64,000 nt of DNA from Ureibacillus manganicus DSM 26584 (lineage in GTDB: Bacteria; Bacillota; Bacilli; Bacillales_A; Planococcaceae), in the NCBI RefSeq assembly GCF_000772945.1, contig NZ_JPVN01000012.1, positions 62,001 to 126,000 of the forward strand. Direction: 5' to 3'. Under the pieces are notes generated by a model, which saw nothing but the letters and a program-made list of their open reading frames with translations, did not search any database and was not told where the DNA came from. Shown piece by piece: positions 8,390 through 16,548 of the stretch (the first letter of the stretch is position 1; every line of letters starts with the position of its first letter). Both the position numbers and the translations under genes were made by a program.

Positions 8390-8944
8390 TTAATAAATGT
8401 TAAATTCATTCCAGTTATTCACTCTTGGAATATTTATTTCTTTGTTATAAGATTGATTTTTTACGTATACTTTCGTAGGAATATCTCTTAAAGTTTCTAG
8501 AACTGCTGGTTTATCATCAAAATAATAATCTAATTTCAAGTCTTTTATAATATTAATTTTTTCTTGATCCTGCATTCCACAAAAGAAATGTTCGTCTTTT
8601 ACCGGAAAACCAAGATTCTTTACCCACTCTTTTGTTCGTGGACAATATTCTAAAGGCCGTGACGTAATATAAAAAATTTCGTGACCTTCTGCCTGCAGCC
8701 CATTTAAAAACTCAATTGCTCCATCGAATGCCGGACAGTTTGTGAAGTAAATCTCCTCTAACAAGCTTGTCCACATTTTTCCACCTTCTACTTTATCCAT
8801 TCCAAAGGCTTCGTGAATTTCTACTGTCTTCAACTGGTGAAACACTTCTAATCCAACATCTTTATTTAATTTTTTATTATAAATATGGAAGGCGTGCTCC
8901 CTTAAATTAATTAAAGTATCGTCTATATCAAATCCAAATCTCAC
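8390..8944 (-). CDS. HAD-superfamily 5'-nucleotidase-like phosphatase
   Basis: 184 aa, HAD fold of the cytosolic 5'(3')-deoxyribonucleotidase (NT5C/YqfW-like) type. All four HAD motifs are visible: DIDDTL near residue 6, ITSR near 95, a lysine in QEKINIIKD, and YYFDDKP near 141. Start GTG at 8944 follows AGGTAGG. It is the last gene of a minus-strand operon, 15 bases after a flavin monooxygenase that itself follows ribD and ribA. These enzymes normally dephosphorylate pyrimidine nucleotides. The neighbours make the phosphorylated ribosylamino-pyrimidine formed by RibD a plausible substrate; that is inference from context. Confidence 0.8.
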   Translation of the reverse strand: MRFGFDIDDTLINLREHAFHIYNKKLNKDVGLEVFHQLKTVEIHEAFGMDKVEGGKMWTSLLEEIYFTNCPAFDGAIEFLNGLQAEGHEIFYITSRPLEYCPRTKEWVKNLGFPVKDEHFFCGMQDQEKINIIKDLKLDYYFDDKPAVLETLRDIPTKVYVKNQSYNKEINIPRVNNWNEFNIY

Positions 8945-8959
8945 AATATACCTACCTTT

Positions 8960-10042
8960 TTATGAATAAATAACAAACTGAGTTGCAAAGTTTTGCTCTT
9001 TTTCAATTTGAATTTTTTGTAATTTTTCGATTTCCTTTTTCCGTTCTGTTTCACATTGTATTAAATCTAGTTTATTTATTTCTTCTGGTGTAATGATCTG
9101 TGCTAAACATTCCGCATCTTTCATTGCACTATTTAGACCAAATGCTCCTGTTGGGGTCATTGTGTGTACAGCATCACCTAAAAAAGCAACACCATCTCTC
9201 ACCCAAGTCTCACTGAAATTACTATACACATCAAGTAAGACAAAATCATTCCATGATGTAATATTTTCTTTAACAGAACGGTCAAGTATAGGAAAAGCCT
9301 GAATTAATTTTTCAATAAATGTAGTAAATGGTTGTTTACGTAATTCAGGAAATGAACCTTCTTCGATGTTCCACCCGATTTGTATATACCCTTTTGCCTG
9401 TGTAAATAAAGAAAGCTGAAAGCCATCAATAAGTGCCATTTTAATGGAAGGTTCCCAACCAGGTGGTGCAGGAATTCTTGCCCATAGTAAATCGTAGCCA
9501 TGTTTTATCTTCGAAACTTCAATTCCCGCTTTTTTTCTTACTGTAGAATAACGACCGTCTGCACCAATAGTTATTCTACTTTCAATTGTCACTTCTTTTC
9601 CTTCACACATCGCTTTAACACCGAGTATTCTTTCTTCATCGTTCATTAATAAATCAATGACTTTTGTATTTGTCATTAATGTGAAAGGAGGAAATTGTTG
9701 CGCTTCCCCAAGAATTACTTGTAAAAGATGCGCTTGTGGGACATGAATACCTAGATGCCCTATTTTAGGGTCAGGGAGAATTTTCTTTAACAGCTTTCCA
9801 TTCTCCCAATATTCCAATGACTCCATGGCAAGGAGACCTAATTCCTCGATTTTAGAGTATAGATCATATTTCTTTAATATTTCTTCGCCAACTTCGTTTA
9901 AATGTTCTCCGCGAAATGCTTTGGCAATTTTTTGATGACGTTCGATTAAAATGACAGATACATTTTGTTTGGCTAATAAATAAGCTAGTAATGCGCCACC
10001 TGGTCCCGCGCCAACAATACATACATCCGTTTTATAATTCAT
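8960..10042 (-). CDS. FAD-dependent monooxygenase (PHBH/UbiH-like)
   Basis: 360 aa, class A flavoprotein hydroxylase fold. N-terminal Rossmann motif VGAGPGGALLAYLLA, a central DG motif GADGRYSTVRK near residue 160, and the FAD-ribityl motif FLGDAVHTMTPTGAFGLN near 290. The C-terminus is short and charged, without the thioredoxin-like tail of phenol hydroxylases. ATG at 10042 is preceded by AAAGGTGA, which overlaps the ribD stop codon; the gap is four bases, so translation is probably coupled. The substrate is unknown. Its fixed place between ribD and a nucleotidase suggests it acts on a GTP-derived pyrimidine or pteridine-like product. Confidence 0.85.
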   Translation of the reverse strand: MNYKTDVCIVGAGPGGALLAYLLAKQNVSVILIERHQKIAKAFRGEHLNEVGEEILKKYDLYSKIEELGLLAMESLEYWENGKLLKKILPDPKIGHLGIHVPQAHLLQVILGEAQQFPPFTLMTNTKVIDLLMNDEERILGVKAMCEGKEVTIESRITIGADGRYSTVRKKAGIEVSKIKHGYDLLWARIPAPPGWEPSIKMALIDGFQLSLFTQAKGYIQIGWNIEEGSFPELRKQPFTTFIEKLIQAFPILDRSVKENITSWNDFVLLDVYSNFSETWVRDGVAFLGDAVHTMTPTGAFGLNSAMKDAECLAQIITPEEINKLDLIQCETERKKEIEKLQKIQIEKEQNFATQFVIYS

Positions 10043-10046
10043 TATT

Positions 10047-11150
10047 TCACCTTTTCTTTGGATAAGCTGTTACTAATAAGTCTTGTCCAAATTGTTGATA
10101 AGACTCAAATTCAAGCTCAATTGCATCGTCCATTGTTTGCAAATCTTCGCCTAAAAATGGAGACTTAGAATTTTTACCACCTAGAACTTTTGGTGCAATA
10201 TAAACCAGGTATTTATTAATTAGTCCTGCTCTAAGGAAAGATGCATTCACTTCTCCCCCACCTTCAACTAATACATCAGTAATCCCAAGTTTATATAATT
10301 GGTCTAGCATTTCTTCTAAATCTAATCCATTATTGTTTTTCTTAACGAAAACTATTGTAATGCCTTTGTCCTCAAGTGTTGCCACTTTGGCTGTATCTAT
10401 ATTTGATGTAGATGTAACGATGATTGTTTTCGCTTCACTAGTGTCTAACACTTTCGCTTCCATTGGCATGCGTAGTTGACTATCTAAAATTACACGAATT
10501 GGATTTTTTACATTACCAGTCTTCAAACGCGTTGTTAACTGTGGGTTATCAGCTAAAACCGTTCCAATCCCAACTAAAATTGCATCTACATTATTGCGAA
10601 TTTCATGCACATGATTCCTAGCATCTTCCCCAGTAATCCACTTTGAATGGCCATTCGAAGTCGCAATTTTCCCATCTAATGTCATGGCAAATTTAGAGAT
10701 AACAAATGGACGGCTCGTTAACATGTTGTGAATAAAACGTTCATTGAGTTTAATAGCTTCATCTTCCAATACACCAACATCCACTTTAATGCCCGCATCC
10801 TCTATTAAACGAATTCCACGACCTGCAACCTCTGGATTAGGATCTCGAGTTGCAACAACAACACGTGATACTTTTGATTTCACCACTAGATTTGCACAAG
10901 GTGGTGTTTTCCCGAAATGGGAACAAGGCTCTAAAGTTACGTAAAGCGTTGCCCCTTCAGCATGATCTCCAGCCATATTAAAAGCATGCACCTCTGCATG
11001 AGGTTCCCCTGCTTTTCGATGCAACCCAGAACCGACAATGACACCATCTTTTACTAACACTGCACCTACGACAGGGTTTGGATTTGTTTTTCCTAATGCA
11101 GAAGCTGCTAAATCTAAAGCTAATTGCATATAATCTCTATCTGTTTTCAA
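10047..11150 (-). CDS. ribD: Bifunctional deaminase/reductase RibD
   Basis: Second and third steps of the riboflavin pathway: deaminates and then reduces the GTP cyclohydrolase II product to a ribitylamino-uracil phosphate. The N-terminal cytidine-deaminase domain carries HAE (54-56, counted from the upstream GTG) and zinc cysteines C79 and C88 in PCSHFGKTPPC. The C-terminal reductase has KFAMTLDGKIAT, SKWITG and VLVEGGG. Both halves look intact. I prefer TTG at 11150 (AGGTG six bases upstream) to the GTG at 11159, which has no site of its own. It sits four bases from the monooxygenase and follows ribA, without ribE or ribH. Confidence 0.92.
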   Translation of the reverse strand: MKTDRDYMQLALDLAASALGKTNPNPVVGAVLVKDGVIVGSGLHRKAGEPHAEVHAFNMAGDHAEGATLYVTLEPCSHFGKTPPCANLVVKSKVSRVVVATRDPNPEVAGRGIRLIEDAGIKVDVGVLEDEAIKLNERFIHNMLTSRPFVISKFAMTLDGKIATSNGHSKWITGEDARNHVHEIRNNVDAILVGIGTVLADNPQLTTRLKTGNVKNPIRVILDSQLRMPMEAKVLDTSEAKTIIVTSTSNIDTAKVATLEDKGITIVFVKKNNNGLDLEEMLDQLYKLGITDVLVEGGGEVNASFLRAGLINKYLVYIAPKVLGGKNSKSPFLGEDLQTMDDAIELEFESYQQFGQDLLVTAYPKKR

Positions 11151-11163
11151 TACATGCACCTAC

Positions 11164-11910
11164 TTACACACTAATTTTAGAATCAACAATATGTCCTGAT
11201 TTTTCGATTTTTGTACTTAAATAAAGGCGATTTGTTTCTGTTAAACCACCCCAAATTGAAATATGTTTTTCTGCTAATAATCCGTGTTTTTTCAATGCTA
11301 TTAATTTGTTCGGATTGTTTGTTATTAATGTAACAGGTTTCTCTCTTAGCGACTCTAATACTTGAATAGCTTCTTCATAAGATCGCGTATCGTCTTCAAA
11401 CCCTAATGCTTCATTTGCTTCTACAGTATCATAGCCTTCTTCTTGTAGTAAGTATGCTAATGATTTTGAAAACAATCCAATTCCACGACCTTCATGGTTC
11501 GCTAAGTAAAAAATAGCGCCACAACCGTGTTCCTTTACCATTTTCATCGATTCATGTAACTGATAGCCACAATCACAACGTTGGCTACCAAAAATGTCTC
11601 CAGTATGACAAATACTATGCATACGAATAATTGCATCATCTTCGTTTATAAAATCACCATATACCAATACAGATGACTGTTGTTTCGAAGCCAAATTTTC
11701 ACTCAAGATTAAATCAAGAATGTCTTCCTTCGTTTTTTGCCCATCAACTGTTAACCAAGTATACCATTGGAATGTAGTCTCAAAATCTCCCTGCTTAATC
11801 GGTAGTTTTACAGGTCCTACTATGCAAATAGTTTGTTTTTCTTTAAATTGTACAACTTTCATTTTATTAAATAATACTTCTTTTTTATTTTCTAATAAAA
11901 GATTTTTCAT
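11164..11910 (-). CDS. ribA: GTP cyclohydrolase II (RibA, monofunctional)
   Basis: Opens the GTP ring to 2,5-diamino-6-ribosylamino-pyrimidinone phosphate, releasing formate. The zinc site HSICHTGDIFGSQRCDCG and the HEGRGIGL catalytic segment are present, as is the late TNNPNK. No dihydroxybutanone-phosphate synthase domain is fused, unlike B. subtilis RibBA. The frame opens at a GTG at 11946, but the ATG at 11910 has a GGGTGATT site, so I use it (248 aa). About 35 residues precede the usual RibA core. It is the first gene of the four-gene operon. The 246 bases upstream show no FMN riboswitch. Confidence 0.88.
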   Translation of the reverse strand: MKNLLLENKKEVLFNKMKVVQFKEKQTICIVGPVKLPIKQGDFETTFQWYTWLTVDGQKTKEDILDLILSENLASKQQSSVLVYGDFINEDDAIIRMHSICHTGDIFGSQRCDCGYQLHESMKMVKEHGCGAIFYLANHEGRGIGLFSKSLAYLLQEEGYDTVEANEALGFEDDTRSYEEAIQVLESLREKPVTLITNNPNKLIALKKHGLLAEKHISIWGGLTETNRLYLSTKIEKSGHIVDSKISV

Positions 11911-12156
11911 AAGAATCACCCATTCATTTCTGCTGTAATATCCCACAACTTACTTTTCGTAAGCAAGTGTACATTAATAATTAAATTGCGTCAAACTATT
12001 GTATGTAAAATTGGTATTTTTATATATGACGAATAACCAAATCGTTAAAAATAATACAATAGAAGAACATACTTGAAATAACAATTATAAATGATGTATT
12101 TCATTAGATACAGTAATTCGTTTTGATGAAGAAATGAGTGAAAGTTGGTGATTGTA

Positions 12157-13005
12157 TTGAAAGATAAAATAGCTTGGGTCACAGATACTTCTGCTATGTT
12201 AAATGAGGAATTTATCAAAAAAAATAATATTTTTGTACTACCTATTGTTGTTATTTTTGAGGATGGGCCATTACGAGAAACAATAGATATGTCCCTTGAA
12301 CAATTTTATGTAAAACTAAAGTCTGCTAAAAAACTTCCTACCACTTCACAACCTGTAATTGGGGAGTCCATAGAATTATATAAACGGTTAAAATCAGAGG
12401 GCTATACTTGTGCTATTGCAATTCACACATCAAGTAAACTTTCTAACACCTATGAAAGTTCATACACAGCTGCCCATCAAGCAGGTTTTAAAGTGTATGC
12501 GATTGATTCAAAAAGCATCTCTTACCCTATGGAAAAATTAATCGAACGTGGAATTGAATTAGAAAAGGCAGGATACGATACTCCAACAATCATTGACTCC
12601 TTAGAAAGAACTGCTGAAAATATATTTTTAACAGGTGTACCTGCAAATTTAACCCAACTATACAAAAGTGGTAGGGTTCCCGGAATTGCAGCAATGATTG
12701 GTAATTTACTTAGGCTTAATTTGATTTTATCATTTGAAGACGGACTTGTTGTGCTAAAAGAAAAAGTACGCACATTCAATAAAGCAAAAAACTATTTAAA
12801 TAACCTACTAGAAGATCAATTACAACGACATACAATTTATGAAGTTGCAATTGTTCATTGTAATAATGAACAAGAAGCTATTAGATGGAAAGTAGAATTA
12901 CAACAACAATTCCCAACGATTCAATTTATTATCTATCCATTTAGTGCTGCAATTGGAGTTCATGCCGGTGAAGGGACAACAGGACTAAGTTGGATACGTT
13001 ACTAA
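12157..13005 (+). CDS. DegV family fatty-acid-binding protein
   Basis: DegV/FakB-type protein, about 282 aa, which binds a fatty acid and, with FakA kinase, feeds exogenous fatty acids into phospholipid synthesis. Seen: the N-terminal VTDTSAML, the TTSQP motif near residue 65, IAIHTSSKLSNTYES near residue 92, and a C-terminal HAGEGTTGLSW. A TTG at 12157 gives the usual MKDKIAWVTD start, five bases after GGTGA; a TTG at 12145 is possible but lacks a good site. It is divergent from ribA and ends in a strong terminator. Lipid binding is inferred from the family. Confidence 0.88.
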   Translation: MKDKIAWVTDTSAMLNEEFIKKNNIFVLPIVVIFEDGPLRETIDMSLEQFYVKLKSAKKLPTTSQPVIGESIELYKRLKSEGYTCAIAIHTSSKLSNTYESSYTAAHQAGFKVYAIDSKSISYPMEKLIERGIELEKAGYDTPTIIDSLERTAENIFLTGVPANLTQLYKSGRVPGIAAMIGNLLRLNLILSFEDGLVVLKEKVRTFNKAKNYLNNLLEDQLQRHTIYEVAIVHCNNEQEAIRWKVELQQQFPTIQFIIYPFSAAIGVHAGEGTTGLSWIRY

Positions 13006-13012
13006 AATAAAA

Positions 13013-13050
13013 AGGTTGATTTAAAACTTCTTCTCGTTTTAAATCAACCT
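13013..13050 (+). terminator. degV gene terminator
   Basis: Perfect 15-base arms (13013-13027, 13036-13050) with an 8-base loop, then CTTATTTTA. Confidence 0.9.
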
Positions 13051-13162
13051 CTTATTTTAAAAATTCACTTTTAACATCTTCGCCATTCGATGATTTAACT
13101 TTGAATTAGTGGTTCTCACAAATGTGAATCTCAGAAGCACTTTTCAAACGTCATCTTTCACT

Positions 13163-14458
13163 TTAGTTTTGCGTTGTAGCAGCTGTTGTTAATTTTGTAT
13201 CTTCAATAGCAATTTGTTCTGGATATCCATAACTTCCGTGTTCACTAATATCAAGACCCATAATTTCTTCTTCCTCTGAAACACGTAATCCTATCACCAT
13301 ATCTAAAACTTTTAAAACGATAAATGAAACTGCAAATGCGAAAGCTCCTGAAGCCACCACCCCTAATGCTTGAATTCCTAACTGAGTAAAACCACCTCCA
13401 TAGAATAATCCAGCTTGACCCCATTCGATATCAGTCGATAAAGCTGGAACTGCAAACAATCCATTTGACAAAGTACCCCAAACTCCCACAGTACCATGCA
13501 CCGATAATGCAGCGATTGGATCGTCAATTTTCATTCGATCAAATAGTTTCATAGAGAATACAACCATTACCCCACCAACAATTCCAATGACTACTGCTGC
13601 CCAAGGTTCCACAAATCCACAAGAAGCAGTGATAGCAACTAATCCAGCCAGTGCTCCATTCAGTGTTGTTGGTACCTCAGCTTTACCTGTAACAGCCCAA
13701 ACTGTAAACATGGCAGCAATCGCACCTGCACCTGCTGCTAATTGCGTATTTAATAGAACGAAGCCTAAAAATCCATCCGCTACGCCAAATGTTGATGCCC
13801 CGTTAAATCCAAACCAACCTACCCAAAGGATTAATACACCTAATGCAGTGTAAACTTGATTGTGACCTAAAAGATTATTTGAAGATCCATCTTTATTGTA
13901 TTTTCCAATACGTGGTTTTAAGATCATTGTTGCAGCAAGTGCGGCCATTGCACCAGTTAAATGAACAACTGTTGAACCTGCAAAATCCTGTTTTCCATGT
14001 TCAGCTAACCAACCTCCACCCCAGACCCAGTGTGCAACAATTGGATAAATAATGGCTGAAAACACTACAGCAAAGATGACATATACAGATAATTTGGCAC
14101 GTTCAGCAAAACCACCAAAGGCAATTGTTAAAGATACTAGAGCAAACATTACTTGGAATGTGAAATCTACAGCAGGAGTTAAACTTCCGTCAGTAGCAGA
14201 ATAATCACCATAAAAGAAGTTCGATAAACCGATAAAAGCATTTCCTTCACCATAAATAAATCCATAACCAACTGCCCAGAAAACTAAAGATCCAATACCA
14301 GCAGTGAAAATTGTTTTACCAGCAATATGACCAGCATTTTTCATTCTTGTTGATCCAGCTTCTAATAAGATGAATCCCCCAATCATAAAGAAAACTAATA
14401 TGGCCCCAATGGATACCCAAAGGTTATCCATTAGAACAACGACAGCACCTACATCCAT
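13163..14458 (-). CDS. amt: Ammonium transporter Amt
   Basis: 431-aa Amt/Mep/Rh channel that takes up ammonium/ammonia across the membrane. Eleven hydrophobic segments and family motifs are visible: GGFAERAK, DFAGSTVVHLTGAMAAL (pore His in VVHLTG), GWFGFNGAST and the second pore His in ALSVHGTVGVWGTL. There is no adjacent glnK/glnB, unlike many amt operons, so the gene stands alone. ATG at 14458 follows AAGGGAG. Two exact TnrA/GlnR-type boxes in the upstream region (14510-14526, 14598-14614) and tnrA itself 8 kb away indicate nitrogen control. Confidence 0.95.
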   Translation of the reverse strand: MDVGAVVVLMDNLWVSIGAILVFFMIGGFILLEAGSTRMKNAGHIAGKTIFTAGIGSLVFWAVGYGFIYGEGNAFIGLSNFFYGDYSATDGSLTPAVDFTFQVMFALVSLTIAFGGFAERAKLSVYVIFAVVFSAIIYPIVAHWVWGGGWLAEHGKQDFAGSTVVHLTGAMAALAATMILKPRIGKYNKDGSSNNLLGHNQVYTALGVLILWVGWFGFNGASTFGVADGFLGFVLLNTQLAAGAGAIAAMFTVWAVTGKAEVPTTLNGALAGLVAITASCGFVEPWAAVVIGIVGGVMVVFSMKLFDRMKIDDPIAALSVHGTVGVWGTLSNGLFAVPALSTDIEWGQAGLFYGGGFTQLGIQALGVVASGAFAFAVSFIVLKVLDMVIGLRVSEEEEIMGLDISEHGSYGYPEQIAIEDTKLTTAATTQN

Positions 14459-14509
14459 AAAACATTCTCCCTTCCCTTAGTTTCCATGTAACTTCTATTA
14501 CAATTTTAA

Positions 14510-14526
14510 TGTTAGATAATGTTACA
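14510..14526. promoter_or_regulatory. TnrA/GlnR box, proximal, amt upstream region
   Basis: TGTTA-N7-TTACA, an exact match to TGTNA-N7-TNACA. It is 52 bases upstream of the amt start codon. If the promoter with TTGACT at 14565-14570 and TAAAAT at 14543-14548 is the one used, this box lies downstream of the start site and could repress. Confidence 0.8.
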
Positions 14527-14597
14527 TGATTAATATAGGTTAATTTTAACTTATTTGGAAACACAGTCAATATCATTATTCGATGATATTTATCTAA

Positions 14598-14614
14598 TGT
14601 TAGAAATAGTTACA
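14598..14614. promoter_or_regulatory. TnrA/GlnR box, distal, amt upstream region
   Basis: TGTTA-N7-TTACA, a second exact match, 88 bases upstream of the first. It lies on the upstream side of the candidate amt promoter, a place from which TnrA could activate. Confidence 0.8.
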
Positions 14615-14655
14615 TTAAGTGAAGGTGAAAGCATGTTTTTAAGATCCCCAACACG

Positions 14656-14686
14656 AAAAAGGTCACAATCACTTGTGACCTTTTTT
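14656..14686. terminator. Terminator between amt upstream region and 72-aa gene
   Basis: Perfect 13-base arms including A and T runs, loop TCAC. It follows the stop of the minus-strand 72-aa gene and insulates amt. Confidence 0.9.
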
Positions 14687-14695
14687 AAGTATTGT

Positions 14696-14914
14696 TTAAT
14701 TCAACATTTTATCAGTTAAATAACTCGGAAACATATAAATGCCATCAATCAGATCTAAATCATAATGCTTTTGTCTAAATTTTGATTGATATACGTATTC
14801 CATTAGGACAATTTCATCATCTGTTGCTTCACATAATACACCTGAAATTGACAAGCCATTTTTAAATGCTACTCCGATTGGCTGACCTATTAACGCTTTT
14901 ATTCGATCCTGCAT
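14696..14914 (-). CDS. Small LSm/DUF2642-like protein, function unknown
   Basis: 72 aa. The pattern (IGQPIGVAFKNGLSISGVLCEATDDEIVLMEY ending in an isoleucine-rich strand) recalls the five-strand Sm-like barrel of small Bacillus proteins such as the DUF2642/CotB-related group; I am not certain of the family. ATG at 14914 follows a very strong GGAAGGGGGG site that is itself part of a hairpin (14920-14962), which could hide it. A terminator follows. It lies between the amt upstream region and another small hydrophilic gene, both of unknown role. Confidence 0.65.
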   Translation of the reverse strand: MQDRIKALIGQPIGVAFKNGLSISGVLCEATDDEIVLMEYVYQSKFRQKHYDLDLIDGIYMFPSYLTDKMLN

Positions 14915-14919
14915 AGATT

Positions 14920-14962
14920 AGCCCCCCTTCCTAACAGTTTATGACTAGAAGGACCGGGGGCT
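14920..14962 (-). promoter_or_regulatory. Hairpin covering the ribosome-binding site of the 72-aa gene
   Basis: AGCCCCC at 14920-14926 and GGGGGCT at 14956-14962 form a 7-base GC-rich clamp, with weaker pairing inside. In the minus-strand mRNA one arm is the ribosome-binding site itself, so the fold would block translation. Confidence 0.45.
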
Positions 14963-15000
14963 TGTGTTTTTGTCTATATACAAGTTGGAACAAAATTTAC

Positions 15001-15237
15001 TTACTCTTTCTTTTGGTGACCTTTCATTAGTCTCTCAAATCGTGACATCATTGGATCTTCTATTGGAGTAAAATGATACGGATTTTTTTCCACTCCAAAT
15101 TCCTCATCTTGCTTCGTATAAGTGAAAACACTTAATTTGTCTCCAGCTGAAGCAGTTGAATCATTTATTATATTTTCTTGCATTCCATCTGCATGTGGAC
15201 TTGCTTGGACATGCTGATTTTGTGTATCTTTTGGCAT
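15001..15237 (-). CDS. Small hydrophilic protein, unknown
   Basis: 78 aa, highly polar, no hydrophobic segment, rich in Gln, Asp, Lys and His. The C-terminal half (NPYHFTPIEDPMMSRFERLMKGHQKKE) looks helical and more ordered than the N-terminal half. ATG at 15237 follows GGAGGAGAT, a strong site, which is the main reason to accept it as a gene. I do not recognise the family. It is followed on the same strand by the 72-aa Sm-like gene. Its composition would suit a spore-associated or cytoplasmic small protein, but this is not shown by the sequence. Confidence 0.65.
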   Translation of the reverse strand: MPKDTQNQHVQASPHADGMQENIINDSTASAGDKLSVFTYTKQDEEFGVEKNPYHFTPIEDPMMSRFERLMKGHQKKE

Positions 15238-15432
15238 AATTACATCTCCTCCTATTATTATTTTGAGGCTAAAAGATATACTTTATGCAATTCAAAAAAT
15301 ACCATGTTATCTTTTCTGACACAACTTAATTGAAATGAACAATAGCTTAAATTGTATAACTTTAATCAATTACAAAAACATAATATAACTGACATCGCAC
15401 AAACTTTAAATAGATTAATTACACAAAAAGCT

Positions 15433-15461
15433 TTGACATCGTAGAAGAAATAGGTTAAATT
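15433..15461 (+). promoter_or_regulatory. guaC promoter
   Basis: TTGACA at 15433-15438, 17-base spacer, TAAATT at 15456-15461. Confidence 0.75.
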
Positions 15462-15465
15462 ACCA

Positions 15466-15509
15466 AAGGGCGAACAATTATAGCCTATTATTAAAAAATA
15501 TTCGTTTTT
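15466..15509 (+). promoter_or_regulatory. PurBox pair (PurR operator) of guaC
   Basis: Two inverted CGAA-type elements: 15466-15478 with core CGAACAAT, and 15497-15509 with core TATTCGTTTT, 18 bases apart. They match the Bacillus PurBox AWWWCCGAACWWT at about 10 and 11 of 13 positions. guaC is a known PurR target in B. subtilis. The pair overlaps the start of transcription, suiting repression. Confidence 0.7.
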
Positions 15510-15522
15510 GGGGTGTGTTTTT

Positions 15523-16506
15523 ATGGATAACGTATTTGACTATGAAGATATTCAACTAATTCCTAATAAATGTATTGTAAACAGTCGTTCAGAATGTGAT
15601 ACTTCAATACTTTTTGGTGGTCACAGATTTAAATTACCGGTTGTACCGGCAAACATGCAGACAATTATCGATGAAAAAATTGCTATTAATTTAGCTGAAA
15701 ACGGCTACTTTTATATAATGCACCGTTTCAATCCTGAAACTCGTGCTGATTTCATTAAAGATATGCACGCAAGAAAACTTATTGCTTCTATTAGTGTTGG
15801 GGTAAAAGAAGAAGAATATAAATTTATCGAACAATTAGCGATTGAGGATTTAGTTCCTGAATTTATAACGATCGATATTGCTCACGGACATTCTAATAAT
15901 GTAATTGCTATGATTAAACATATTAAAGTTCACTTACCACAAAGTTTTGTTATTGCTGGGAATGTTGGAACTCCTGAAGCAGTGCGTGAGTTAGAAAACG
16001 CTGGTGCTGACGCAACAAAAGTTGGTATTGGACCAGGTAAAGTATGTATTACGAAGATTAAAACAGGATTCGGTACTGGTGGATGGCAACTAGCTGCCTT
16101 ACGCTGGTGTGCTAAAGCTGCAACAAAACCGATTATTGCAGATGGTGGTATCCGTACACATGGTGATATCGCAAAATCTGTACGATTTGGCGCTTCTATG
16201 GTAATGATCGGATCATTATTTGCTGGCCACGAGGAATCACCAGGTCAAACAGTTGTAAAAGACGGAAAAATGTATAAAGAATACTTCGGCTCCGCTTCTG
16301 AGTTCCAAAAAGGCGAGAAGAAAAACGTTGAAGGAAAGAAAATGTGGGTTGAACATAAAGGTAATTTGAAAGATACTTTAATTGAAATGGAACAAGATTT
16401 ACAATCATCAATCTCATATGCAGGCGGTACGAAACTTGATGCTATTCGTACAGTTGATTATGTAATTGTAAAAAACTCTATTTTCAACGGCGATAAAGTA
16501 TATTAA
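15523..16506 (+). CDS. guaC: GMP reductase
   Basis: Converts GMP to IMP with NADPH, returning guanine nucleotides to the purine pool. 327 aa, IMPDH/GMPR barrel. The active-site loop GPGKVCITK with catalytic Cys, the flap region [20 protein letters not shown], and the C-terminal SSISYAGG are all present, very close to B. subtilis GuaC. The start is ATG at 15523 after GGGGTG; a TTG at 15508 would add five residues and run through the PurBox, so it is rejected. Monocistronic, with promoter and PurBoxes upstream and a terminator at 16515-16546. Confidence 0.97.
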   Translation: MDNVFDYEDIQLIPNKCIVNSRSECDTSILFGGHRFKLPVVPANMQTIIDEKIAINLAENGYFYIMHRFNPETRADFIKDMHARKLIASISVGVKEEEYKFIEQLAIEDLVPEFITIDIAHGHSNNVIAMIKHIKVHLPQSFVIAGNVGTPEAVRELENAGADATKVGIGPGKVCITKIKTGFGTGGWQLAALRWCAKAATKPIIADGGIRTHGDIAKSVRFGASMVMIGSLFAGHEESPGQTVVKDGKMYKEYFGSASEFQKGEKKNVEGKKMWVEHKGNLKDTLIEMEQDLQSSISYAGGTKLDAIRTVDYVIVKNSIFNGDKVY

Positions 16507-16514
16507 TAAATAAT

Positions 16515-16546
16515 AATGAGGAACCCTTTAAAAGGAGTTCCTCATT
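16515..16546. terminator. guaC terminator (bidirectional)
   Basis: Perfect 10-base outer arms (16515-16524, 16537-16546) with further inner pairing, between convergent guaC and the SRPBCC gene. Confidence 0.85.
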
Positions 16547-16548
16547 TC

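Noticed and set aside
11164-11910. Active-site change HEGR for QEGR in RibA as sign of altered activity
   Set aside because: HEGRGIGL occurs in ordinary actinobacterial RibA/RibBA as I recall, so it is not evidence of a new reaction.
11911-12156. FMN riboswitch before ribA
   Set aside because: Looked for the conserved RFN core (AGGGGAGCC and GGGCAGGGT-like blocks); none present in either strand of this gap.
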